A stretch of DNA of 13,310 bases from Actinomycetota bacterium (GCA_013298335.1 JAAFHI010000019.1:1-13310), one strand, 5' to 3'; counted from the stretch's first letter, positions 5,817 through 12,995 are shown. The notes: generated by a model from the sequence alone, not told the origin. Program-made: numbers and translations.

Positions 5817-5910
5817 ACGCAAAGACACGAAGGCACAAAGACACAAAGGCGTTGAAACGTCTTCCATTCTTTGTGCCTTTGCGTCTTTGTGTCTTTGCGT
5901 TCAGTTTTTT
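5807..5910. terminator. Bidirectional terminator from a long inverted 8-bp repeat
   Basis: Left arm 5807-5828 and right arm 5889-5910 are perfect 22-bp reverse complements. Inner arms continue with related units such as ACACGAAG, GCACAAAG and ACACAAAG against their complements, around a loop near 5850-5866. The outer ends are A6 (5807-5812) and a T8 run (5904-5911), so the hairpin plus T-tract works in both directions. It terminates the reductase (+) and the D-amino-acid oxidase (-). The arm contains the reductase's TGA (5814-5816). Confidence 0.85.
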
Positions 5911-6863
5911 TAGCCGAACAACGCGACAACGTCGTTCGCGCAGCCCCAGCACAAGGTAAAACCCGCGCCGCCGTGGCCGTAGTTGTGAATCACCGTCGCG
6001 CCGTCAGGGAACGTCTCGCGCTCCAGCCGGACGGTCGTCCGACCGGGGCGCAGTCCGACGCGGGTCTCGATGACCGTCGCGTCCGCGAGCGCGGGTTCGA
6101 GTTCGCGGCACTTCCGCAGAATTTCATTTGAAAGTTCGGGATCGGGCGTCCGGTTCCAGTCGTTCGGGACGGCGACGCCGCCGAGGATAATGTCGTCCGT
6201 ACGCGGAATCGTATACGCGATGCGGCGCGGTCCCTCGTCGTCGGTCAGCGCCCGCCGGATGCCCGGATTCGTCACCCGGACGACCTGTCCGCGAATCGGA
6301 AACACCTCTTCATCATTGAGAAGATCGCGCGCGCCGAGTCCGGTGCAGTTGACGACGATCCGGTCGGGCGCGGTCAGTTCGGCGAGGGATTGAACCTCCC
6401 GCTGAAGAATCGTTCCGCCGAGCGATGAAAACCGTTCCACCAGAAACGGCAGGTAGGCGGGCGTCTCGACAATCGGCACGTCCGCCGCCCACCCCATTTC
6501 GTAATCGGGATGAAGTTCATCGGTCCGCGCCCGCCGCACGCCGGTCGAGACCGCCGTTTCCCAAAACGGACGCGGCGCTTCGTGATCGTACAACTCGATG
6601 AACGTCGTCATCGTCACGCCGGGCACGCCCGCCTGATGCTGACGGACGAGTTCGTCGAACGTCGCTTTCGACCACGCGAGAACGCGGTCGCGCGGCTCGG
6701 CGCGAAACGGAAACCAGAGCGCGGCGGCCACATTTGAAGTGGTTTCGGGGGGCAGTTCGCGGGCGACGATTTCGACCGAAAACCCGGCTTCAATCAACCG
6801 GATCGCCGATGTCAGCCCGGAGACGCCGCACCCGACGACGGTGACGAAAGATGTGTAACTCAT
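5910..6863 (-). CDS. D-amino-acid oxidase (FAD-dependent)
   Basis: A 317-residue flavoenzyme of the DAO family, which oxidises D-amino acids to 2-oxo acids with release of ammonia and H2O2. The N-terminal dinucleotide-binding loop is VVGCGVSG (9-16). VVNCTGLGARDL (170-181) matches the second FAD contact. Tyr218 in AYTIPR and Arg272 in GLRPGR fit the substrate-carboxylate-binding residues. The C-terminal flavin signature NYGHGGAGFTLCWGCA (294-309) is complete. No signal peptide is seen, so it is probably cytoplasmic, perhaps for growth on peptidoglycan-derived D-amino acids (inference). The ATG at 6863 was preferred over a TTG at 6884. A weak promoter, TTGACT (6895-6900) with CATCAT (6871-6876, 18-bp spacer), would give an almost leaderless mRNA. 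A glycine/sarcosine oxidase-like specificity cannot be excluded. Confidence 0.9.
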   Translation of the reverse strand: MSYTSFVTVVGCGVSGLTSAIRLIEAGFSVEIVARELPPETTSNVAAALWFPFRAEPRDRVLAWSKATFDELVRQHQAGVPGVTMTTFIELYDHEAPRPFWETAVSTGVRRARTDELHPDYEMGWAADVPIVETPAYLPFLVERFSSLGGTILQREVQSLAELTAPDRIVVNCTGLGARDLLNDEEVFPIRGQVVRVTNPGIRRALTDDEGPRRIAYTIPRTDDIILGGVAVPNDWNRTPDPELSNEILRKCRELEPALADATVIETRVGLRPGRTTVRLERETFPDGATVIHNYGHGGAGFTLCWGCANDVVALFG

Positions 6864-6917
6864 GGTCCGAATGATGACGAGCAAATACTTCGAAAGTCAA
6901 AGTTGCGTCTCCATCCC

Positions 6918-7373
6918 CTAAGCAAAACCTTCCAGACCCCGGCTGAATGACAAGTATGTAAATCGCCTTGATTTCCGCAACCGGGCTTTCAGCTCCGGGC
7001 TTGCAAAATGTGGACAGTCGCCCATCCGGAAGAGACGCAATCCGTCGAGCGGTAATTCCTCAATTCGCGTTGAGTCGAAGACATGATCCACGTAAACCCG
7101 GATGTGTGTGTGATGCTCTTCCCCGGTAACCGGATTGAACACGACCGCCGGTTCGTAGCGCACGAGTGGAAGATCCATACCCTGGAGAAAGTCCGCGAGC
7201 GCCTTTTCGATGAGGAGATATTGATGTCCGGCCAAAAAAGGCGTGATGGGGCCCGGCTTCACGATCTGAAAACGACCATCGCGACACTCGTACAGAGAAG
7301 CCCCGCGTTCTTTACAGTTGATGCAAAAAGGAAAGTTCACCTCATCTATCCGTCCTTTGGGCCTGAAGCACAC
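6918..7373 (-). CDS. Hypothetical CxxC protein, possibly immunity-like
   Basis: A 151-residue protein that I do not recognise. It has one CxxC (Cys17-Cys20 in PFCINCKERG) and a third Cys at 30, suggesting a small metal site or a decayed zinc ribbon. The rest is soluble, with NPVTGEEHHTHIRVYVDHVF in the middle and GLRLFRMGDCPHFASPELKA near the end. That closing pattern (hydrophobic strand, Ser/Pro-Glu-Leu-Lys helix, aromatic strand) faintly recalls immunity proteins of contact-dependent toxins, but this is weak. No ATG exists. GTG at 7373 is the longest start, GTG at 7340 is an alternative, and neither has a good Shine-Dalgarno; the frame stays open to a TAA near 7405. It lies 54 bp upstream of the oxidase gene on the same strand. 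A 5'-truncated gene is possible. Confidence 0.55.
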   Translation of the reverse strand: MCFRPKGRIDEVNFPFCINCKERGASLYECRDGRFQIVKPGPITPFLAGHQYLLIEKALADFLQGMDLPLVRYEPAVVFNPVTGEEHHTHIRVYVDHVFDSTRIEELPLDGLRLFRMGDCPHFASPELKARLRKSRRFTYLSFSRGLEGFA

Positions 7374-7417
7374 CGGGAAATCACCGCGAAAAATCGATAG
7401 CGAACTTTAGAAGACCA

Positions 7418-7690
7418 ACTGGTCGCGGAAAATACCAAATTGGTCGGGCGCACCATGCGACCAGTCGGGGAGTTCACGCGACTGGTCAAGCCAGATTCGT
7501 CATTGGTCGCCTGGATTCGGTGACCAGTCGGGAAGTTCACGCGACTGGTCGGGCGGTTTTTTTTACTGGTCGGACGGATTCGGTGACCGGTCGGACAGTT
7601 CACGCGACCAGTCGGGCGGAATTTTTCATCAGTCGGACTGTTTTGGTGACTGGTCGGACTGTTCACGCGACCAGTCGAAGTGAAATTACG
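7418..7690. repeat. Array of thirteen 21-bp units with GAC-YR-GTC dyads
   Basis: Units start at 7418 and every 21 bp after that to 7670, with no indel. Each begins A-[CT]-[CT]-[AG]-GTC, giving GACTGGTC, GACCAGTC or GACCGGTC cores; the first two are reverse complements of each other. From 7439 on, units group in threes (63 bp, four times): the middle unit of each group ends GTTCACGCG, and the first ends GGTG or similar. Neighbouring opposite cores can form hairpins. 21 bp equals two helical turns. The array fills most of the divergent spacer 7374-7801; the remainder (7691-7801) shows a T8 run (7701-7708) but no convincing promoter. Confidence 0.9.
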
Positions 7691-7801
7691 GAAACTTGTG
7701 TTTTTTTTCGAGTTGAAAGTCCGTTCGGCGATGGAACTTTGCCAAGGCGGCGGAGTGAAAGCGCAGTGTTGTCACCATTTCACTCTCGCAGGTATTTCAC
7801 C

Positions 7802-8476
7802 ATGAACCGCTTTGAATTGACCCGTTACGAATCCATGATCCGCGTCAGCGAATTCGGAACCAGACATTCCACCGATTTCCCCGCCGGGACGCTCGGCGAA
7901 GAACTTTTTCAAAATCTCTCCCGCATCGTCGAACACCTCCGTGCGTACGCCGCCGAAAAGAATTCGCGGCAGGGCGACCGCCGGTTGACCGCCACCCGCA
8001 AAAGCGCCGCCAAGGAAAAACTCTACGAGGAAATGCAGGTCGTCAGCCGGACGGCGCGGATTCTCGGCCTTGAGGATCGCGGCATCGAGCGGAAGTTTCT
8101 CCTGCCCTACGGCGTCGGCGCGCGCCCGCTGGTCGGCCTCGCCCGCGGCTTCGCGAAGGACGCCGAACCGCTCGCGGAACTGTTCATCCGCCACGCCCTT
8201 CCGTCGGATTTCATCGCCCGCCTCAACCGTCTCGCCGACGAACTGGAAACGGCCATCGGCGCACGCGGCGAAGCGACCGAAACGGCGGTCGAAAACAACG
8301 CCACGATTGACAGTCTGATCGAGGACGGCATGACGACGCTCAAAAAACTCGACGTGATCGTCCGCAACACCTATCGCGAACATCCGCTTGCACTCGACGC
8401 CTGGGAACGGGCCAACCACCGCCCGCGAGCCGCCGCCGCGAGCGCGTCCCCGGCAGCGCCATTGCCCACTGCCTAG
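7802..8476 (+). CDS. Conserved helical protein of unknown function
   Basis: A 224-residue soluble protein predicted to be almost all helical, with no signal peptide. It opens with MNRFELTRYESMIRVSEFGT. It continues with a helix ELFQNLSRIVEHLRAYAAE (34-52), a basic segment RLTATRKSAAKEKLYEEMQV (61-80) and a block FLLPYGVGARPLVGLARGFA (99-118). A long helix IARLNRLADELETAIGAR follows near 138-155. The tail is Ala/Pro-rich and low complexity. From memory, proteins of this layout are common in Acidobacteriota, often in several copies, but no function is known to me. The ATG at 7802 was chosen because the frame upstream is only repeat translation; AGG about 10 nt upstream is a weak Shine-Dalgarno. 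An intrinsic terminator follows. Confidence 0.75.
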   Translation: MNRFELTRYESMIRVSEFGTRHSTDFPAGTLGEELFQNLSRIVEHLRAYAAEKNSRQGDRRLTATRKSAAKEKLYEEMQVVSRTARILGLEDRGIERKFLLPYGVGARPLVGLARGFAKDAEPLAELFIRHALPSDFIARLNRLADELETAIGARGEATETAVENNATIDSLIEDGMTTLKKLDVIVRNTYREHPLALDAWERANHRPRAAAASASPAAPLPTA

Positions 8477-8504
8477 AACTCGTACCATCTCTCTTTCGAC
8501 AAAT

Positions 8505-8546
8505 GGAATCGCCGCCGGATGATATGCCCGGCGGCGATTTCCTTTT
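8505..8546 (+). terminator. Intrinsic terminator of the helical-protein gene
   Basis: AATCGCCGCCGG (8507-8518) pairs perfectly with CCGGCGGCGATT (8528-8539) around a 9-nt loop. The stem is extended by a G-U and a G-C pair and followed by TTTT. It begins 28 nt after the stop at 8476. Confidence 0.8.
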
Positions 8547-8584
8547 CAGTTTCCGTCACGGTTCAGTCCATCGAAAATTTCACC

Positions 8585-8614
8585 AAAAAAAAGGCGGAGG
8601 CCGAAGCCCCCGCC
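8585..8614 (-). terminator. Intrinsic terminator of the TonB receptor operon
   Basis: On the - strand, GGCGGGGGC (8614-8606), a TTCG tetraloop and GCCTCCGCC (8601-8593) form a 9-bp stem with one G-U pair, followed by T8 (8592-8585). It lies 36 bp past the receptor's stop codon. A textbook rho-independent terminator. Confidence 0.92.
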
Positions 8615-8649
8615 GCGAGGAATGGGTCAGAAACCCAGAGAAAGGACCT

Positions 8650-11600
8650 TTAGAAGTTGAGACGCAGCGCCAACTGGATGACCCGCGGGTTGCTGCTCAA
8701 CACACGCTGCGGCGTGTTGAAGAGCGGGTTGGTCACCGTGTTGATCTGGGTAATGGCCGCGCCCGACGTCGCCACCGGGTTGACGCCGCGAATCGAACCG
8801 GGCGTGAACTGCGGCGTGTTGGTCACGTTGAACATGTCGGCGCGGAACTGAACGACCATCGATTCGCGAACCCGGAAGTTCTTGTACAGGGTCAGGTCGA
8901 GGTTGTTGATTCCGGGCAGGGTGATGGTGTTCCGTCCGCCGTTGGCGCGAGCGCCGAACTGCGCCTGAACGTAGCGGGCGTTCGGGTTGGTGGCGACCCA
9001 GGCCACGATCGGGCTGGTGGTCGCGAGCGAAATCGGCACCACCGTGCCGTCGGGACGCGGCGCGCCGAAGATGTTGCCAGCGGCGTCAACACCGAACACG
9101 CTGGTACCGACGTTGGCCTGACCGTTCGGGTTGATGACGGTCCGGTCCGCGGCGGCATCGCCGTTGACGTTCGCGTCAGCACCGCTCAGCGGGGTGTAGG
9201 GCTTGCCGCTTTCGAACGTCAGCGTGCCAGCCACCTGGAAACCGCCGAGGAGCGTCCGAAGCGCCCAGTTGTTGCTCTTCAGGAAGAAGGGCAGTTCATA
9301 GATTCCGTTCAGGGTGAAACGGTGGGTGCTGTTGAGGGCCGATACCGCGCGCTCGCGGGTCAGATCCTGGAAGTCTTCCGCGCGACGCGGCGTCAGAACC
9401 GTCGAGAACAGTTCCGCCGTCGAGTCATCGATCAGACGGCTCCAGGTGTAGGACGCACCCAGTACATAGCCCTTGCTGAAGCGCTTGTTGGTCGAAGCCG
9501 AGAAGGCATGATAGGTCGAGTTGCCGATCGGCGACTGGGCCGTGATCACGCCGGCGAGGTTGTTGGCGAGGAACGCCGGAACGATGTTGCCGCCGGCATT
9601 ACGGGCCGTCGCGAGCTGACCGACAGTCGTGGTCAGGGCAGCGAGCTGGGCCGGGGTCGGCGTCGAGGTGAAGGTCGGGATGAACCGGGTGGCGTTCACC
9701 ACCGGCTGGCGGTTGATCTGCTGCTGCACGATCAGGTTGACGCCGCGCGTGCCGAGGTAACGCATTTCAAAACCCCAGTCCTTGCCGAACTGACGCTGAA
9801 CCGAAAGGGACCACGACATCGAATAGGGCACCTGCTGGTCGGGGTTGTACGACGTGGTCCGCGAACGGGCCACGTTCGGATCGGTCGGCGGTCCCGCCGG
9901 AATCGCGCTCGGGCTGATCGCACCAGAGGCAAAGTAGTTCGGAAGCGCCGCCGTCGGCGCGATGTCGATCAGCGAGCTGAACTGCGGGAAGCCCGTCCGG
10001 GCGTTGAGGTAGATGTTGTCGAAGATCACGTCGCGGGCCATCGAGAACGAAGCCCGGATCGAGCTGGTTCCCGGCGCGCCGAAGACGTGATGGAAGAAGC
10101 CGTCGTTGAACTCCGGCGCGTAGGCAATCCCCACCGAAGGCGAGAAATTCTTCTTCTGGGTCTTGAGCTTGCGGAATTCGATCAGCCCCGGCACGCTCGC
10201 AATCGCGTTGGCGGACTGTTCGTCGGCGCTGAACGGCGCCTGCTGGTAGACATAGCGCAAACCGAGGTTGAGGGTGAGGTTCTTGGTGATGCGCCAGTCA
10301 TCCTGGGCAAACGCGAAGAACAGGGTCTGGTTGCCGCTGTAGACACCGCCGCCCAGCGTCCGCTGGTTCAGGCCGTTGGGGGAAATGTCGCGCAGGAAGA
10401 GGTCCGTCGAACCGGCGGTCGCGGTGTACTGATAGTCGCCGCGAACGCGCTGGATGAAGCGGTTGGTGCCGATGGCGCGACGAATGTCCACGCCGAACTT
10501 CATCGAGTGGTTTCCGACCACCCACGAAACGTTGTCAATCAATTGATAGCCGCCGTCGGTACGTCCCTGCGGCGCGTTCGGGTTCGGCCCGATGTTGATC
10601 CCGAATTCACCGAGACCGATATTCGGGAACGTATCCAGACCGAACGGCGCGGGAATGGCCGGCACCGGCGTGTCGTTGACCTGACGGCGATAAGCGAGCC
10701 GGAGCTCGTTGTTCAGCGTCGGCGAGAAGGTGTGAACCCAGGTGTAGGACGTGAGCCGGTTGTCGGTCGGGGTGTTGGTGAAGAAAATCGGCAGCGACGC
10801 CGCCGCATCGATGGCCCGCACCCGGTCATAAAGGAAACGGAAACGGTGAACATCGTTTTCATCCTGATTGAAATCGAGGGTGAGCACGAAGTTCCGCCGA
10901 TTCTGGAAGTTCGGCGCGTTGACCGACACCGGACCGATCGGAATTTGCTGACCGAGGACCGTGATGTTCCGGTCGGACGTCGCCGCGACCGGCAGGTACT
11001 GCCGGAGGAACGCGAGGTTCGCCGCCGAAATGCCGCCAGCGCCGGTCGGGAGCGCCGCCAGCGCCGCGAAACCGGTCGCCGTGGGCGTACGGAAACCGCC
11101 CGCACCCGCCGCCTGACCAGTCACGATACCTTCATAAGAGGTGAAGAAGAACAGCTTGTCCTTGACGATCGGACCACCGATGTTCCCACCGAAGCGGTTG
11201 TTGTCGAACCGAGGATTCACACGCTGCCCCGGTCCGGGGTTGTCGCGCACGACGCCGGCAATCTTCTGCTGCACGTCGAGCGCGTTCAGGTTGCGGTTCT
11301 GAACGAAGAAGTATCCCGTGCCGTGGAACTGGTTCGTTCCCGACTTGGTCACCACGATGAACTGACCACCGGTGCTGCGTCCGAATTCGGCCGCCGACTG
11401 GTTGGTCTGAACCGCCAGTTCGCTGACCGTTTCAGGCGAGATGTACATCGCCGGACCCGTCACCGACTTGTCGTTGTTGTCCACACCGTCAACCATGAAG
11501 TTGTTGTTGCGCGGACGCTGGCCGCCGACCGAACCGCCGGAGCCGACCCCGACGCCGCCGCCGCCCGTCACGTTCGGGATGGTCAGCGCGAGGTTGTAGA

Positions 11601-12102
11601 TGCCACCCGCCGTCGCCGTCTGGCCGAGTTCGACCACCTTGCGGCTTTCGAACGACGATGCCAGCGTCGTGGTCGTCGTTTCGACGAGTTCCGTTCCCGC
11701 CGCCGAGACTTCAACCGTCTCGCTGCCGCCACCGGCTTCGACCGTCACCGGAAGGTCGGTGGTCTGGTTGATGTTGACCGTGACATCCGTCACCGTGGTC
11801 TTCTTGAAGTTGTTTGCCTCGACGTTTACTTCGTATTCGCCGTTGGGCAGGTTGGTGAAAAAGAATTCACCGTTCGAGTTGGTGGACGCATTCTGGGTTG
11901 AATTCGTCTTTTTGTCGGTGATCGAGACCTTCGCCCCGCCGATGACGGCGCCGCTTGAGTCCTTGACCAGACCGCGGACCGTTCCGGTCGTGGTCTGGGC
12001 CGCCGCCGGCACGAGCCAGCCGAGCACGAGCACAAGGCTCGCGAGCGGCAACAGCAGGGCGCGGCGCAGCGTACCGTGGACATTTCCGTTCAGGTACTGC
12101 AT
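8650..12102 (-). CDS. Oar-like TonB-dependent outer-membrane receptor
   Basis: A 1150-residue receptor. The signal peptide spans 1-35 (cleavage AAA-QT). A carboxypeptidase-regulatory-like beta-sandwich covers about 38-122 (GTVRGLVKDSSGAVIGGAKV, then GEFFFTNLPNGEYEV). The plug follows (about 130-270), with QRPRNNNFMVDGVDNND, AEFGRSTGGQFIVVTKSG and NQFHGTGYFF. The rest is a 22-strand-type beta-barrel ending in ALRLNF, with the C-terminal Phe used for outer-membrane insertion. Oar-like receptors of this size are abundant in Acidobacteriota and are thought to import large or polymeric nutrients with TonB-ExbBD energy; the ligand cannot be read from sequence. The start is firm: GGAGGT (12114-12109) lies 6 nt before the ATG. 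It sits 56 bp downstream of the small beta-barrel gene, probably in one operon, and has its own terminator. Confidence 0.95.
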   Translation of the reverse strand: MQYLNGNVHGTLRRALLLPLASLVLVLGWLVPAAAQTTTGTVRGLVKDSSGAVIGGAKVSITDKKTNSTQNASTNSNGEFFFTNLPNGEYEVNVEANNFKKTTVTDVTVNINQTTDLPVTVEAGGGSETVEVSAAGTELVETTTTTLASSFESRKVVELGQTATAGGIYNLALTIPNVTGGGGVGVGSGGSVGGQRPRNNNFMVDGVDNNDKSVTGPAMYISPETVSELAVQTNQSAAEFGRSTGGQFIVVTKSGTNQFHGTGYFFVQNRNLNALDVQQKIAGVVRDNPGPGQRVNPRFDNNRFGGNIGGPIVKDKLFFFTSYEGIVTGQAAGAGGFRTPTATGFAALAALPTGAGGISAANLAFLRQYLPVAATSDRNITVLGQQIPIGPVSVNAPNFQNRRNFVLTLDFNQDENDVHRFRFLYDRVRAIDAAASLPIFFTNTPTDNRLTSYTWVHTFSPTLNNELRLAYRRQVNDTPVPAIPAPFGLDTFPNIGLGEFGINIGPNPNAPQGRTDGGYQLIDNVSWVVGNHSMKFGVDIRRAIGTNRFIQRVRGDYQYTATAGSTDLFLRDISPNGLNQRTLGGGVYSGNQTLFFAFAQDDWRITKNLTLNLGLRYVYQQAPFSADEQSANAIASVPGLIEFRKLKTQKKNFSPSVGIAYAPEFNDGFFHHVFGAPGTSSIRASFSMARDVIFDNIYLNARTGFPQFSSLIDIAPTAALPNYFASGAISPSAIPAGPPTDPNVARSRTTSYNPDQQVPYSMSWSLSVQRQFGKDWGFEMRYLGTRGVNLIVQQQINRQPVVNATRFIPTFTSTPTPAQLAALTTTVGQLATARNAGGNIVPAFLANNLAGVITAQSPIGNSTYHAFSASTNKRFSKGYVLGASYTWSRLIDDSTAELFSTVLTPRRAEDFQDLTRERAVSALNSTHRFTLNGIYELPFFLKSNNWALRTLLGGFQVAGTLTFESGKPYTPLSGADANVNGDAAADRTVINPNGQANVGTSVFGVDAAGNIFGAPRPDGTVVPISLATTSPIVAWVATNPNARYVQAQFGARANGGRNTITLPGINNLDLTLYKNFRVRESMVVQFRADMFNVTNTPQFTPGSIRGVNPVATSGAAITQINTVTNPLFNTPQRVLSSNPRVIQLALRLNF

Positions 12103-12158
12103 TGGTTTACCTCCGTAGCATGGTTCAGAGTCGAAATTCGAAAGGCAGTCACGGGGCC

Positions 12159-12677
12159 TTATTTTTTGCCGATGTGGAACACGACCCCGGCGGAAAACCG
12201 GAGGTTGTTCTGAAAGTTGTCGCCGATCTTGGTGCGGAAGAACTCACCCTGCGCAACCCGCAGCGAAATGTTGTCCCGAACTTTCACGTCAAGACCGCCG
12301 CCGAGGGCGAAGGCGAAACCGCTTCGTCCAGCCGGACCGGTCGTGGTCGCGCCGCCGATCAACCCCTGCGCGTACGGGGTGATGCGCGAATTACTCCGGT
12401 AGGAAAAGCGCGGACCGAACATGTAGCTGACGAGATTCGGGGTGCCGACGCGGCCCTGCTGGAAGTAGCCGCCGAAATCGGCCACCACGCCGACCGACTT
12501 GGTCACGTTGTAGGCCGCCGATCCGCTCACGCCGTTGGTGTTCACGCCGGCGCTCGGAACCAGGTTGAACCGAACGTATGAATAGCCGATCGAGATGTCG
12601 GCCTTGGGCGTATCCTGAGCCTGAGCGCCCGCGCCGAACGCACAGACGAAGCCGAGAAGCAAAAGAAGCTTTTTCAT
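12159..12677 (-). CDS. Small outer-membrane beta-barrel protein
   Basis: A 172-residue porin-like / OmpA-type 8-strand barrel. The signal peptide MKKLLLLLGFVCAFGAGAQA (1-20) is cleaved before QD. The mature part alternates hydrophobic and polar residues in strands typical of this fold: ADISIGYSYVRFNLV, GVVADFGGYFQ, SYMFGPRFSYRS, ITPYAQGLIGGA, FAFALGGGLDVKV, ISLRVAQGEFFR and LRFSAGVVFHIG. There is no C-terminal peptidoglycan-binding domain. It ends in HIGKK rather than a terminal Phe. GGAGG lies 6 nt upstream of the ATG. It is the first gene of the operon with the TonB receptor and may help present substrates or simply be an envelope structural protein. Confidence 0.85.
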   Translation of the reverse strand: MKKLLLLLGFVCAFGAGAQAQDTPKADISIGYSYVRFNLVPSAGVNTNGVSGSAAYNVTKSVGVVADFGGYFQQGRVGTPNLVSYMFGPRFSYRSNSRITPYAQGLIGGATTTGPAGRSGFAFALGGGLDVKVRDNISLRVAQGEFFRTKIGDNFQNNLRFSAGVVFHIGKK

Positions 12678-12792
12678 GGAAATCCTCCAAAGATTTGGAA
12701 AGCAATGACCTCCCTCTAAAACAACCCGCGTACCAAAAGTCCCATGAATACGGAAACACGACGGAAAGCGCTCCCGGCGCCCGTCCTAATCC

Positions 12793-12865
12793 CTCAAATC
12801 AGTATTTTTAAATACACTTCGGGCCCGAATCAGGACGGTTCTCCCGTCCGGCATCCTGATTTGAG
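12793..12865. promoter_or_regulatory. Nested inverted repeats in the divergent spacer
   Basis: The 318-bp spacer between the beta-barrel gene and mqnD (12678-12995) holds no gene. CTCAAATCAG (12793-12802) recurs inverted at 12856-12865. GTATTT-TT-AAATAC (12802-12815) is a perfect dyad. AATCAG-GACGG (12828-12838) pairs with CCGTC (12844-12848) and CTGATT (12856-12861). The outer and inner pairings share bases and exclude each other. These may be operators for either gene, or a terminator/attenuator. Confidence 0.4.
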
Positions 12866-12877
12866 AATTCAAAAAAC

Positions 12878-12896
12878 TAATATGATTCTCATTTTT
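12878..12896. promoter_or_regulatory. Fur-like box overlapping a possible mqnD -10
   Basis: TAATATGATTCTCATTTTT contains TGATTCTCATT (12883-12893), which matches the core of the Fur consensus GATAATGATTCTCATTATC. TATGAT (12881-12886) could be the -10 of mqnD, although no good -35 is seen at 16-18 bp. The box also lies about 200 bp upstream of the outer-membrane operon. TGAGAAT (12862-12868) is an inverted partial copy. Confidence 0.35.
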
Positions 12897-12918
12897 GAAC
12901 GAAAATCAGGATTTTTTT

Positions 12919-12987
12919 GGATGGGAAACCATCCGTGACGGTGACTTCGCACCTGTGCCAGACTGCCGACCGTCCGCTTTACGGGAG
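12919..12987 (+). ncRNA. Structured 5' leader of mqnD (candidate switch)
   Basis: GGATGG-GAAA-CCATCC (12919-12934) is a perfect 6-bp hairpin with a GNRA loop. GACGGT (12937-12942) pairs with ACCGTC (12969-12974). The same CCGT (12970-12973) can instead pair with ACGG (12981-12984), which overlaps the Shine-Dalgarno GGGAG (12983-12987). That gives two mutually exclusive folds, one hiding the ribosome site. It matches no riboswitch class that I can name. Confidence 0.35.
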
Positions 12988-12995
12988 TCCTTTTT

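Noticed and set aside
7418..7690. CRISPR array
   Set aside because: There are no constant repeats with unique 30-40 bp spacers. Units are contiguous and 21 bp long, and no cas gene is nearby.
8503..11901. 1132-codon open frame on + antisense to the TonB receptor
   Set aside because: It is in exact codon register with the receptor, so it stays open whenever the receptor avoids TTA, CTA and TCA, which are rare in GC-rich genomes. Its translation is Arg/Val/Asp-rich with no domain. The receptor itself is clear.
12919..12990. Cobalamin riboswitch upstream of mqnD
   Set aside because: GCCAGA-CTGCC (12957-12967) faintly recalls a B12 box, but the conserved core upstream is missing and the preceding sequence is AT-rich. 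A covariance-model search would decide.
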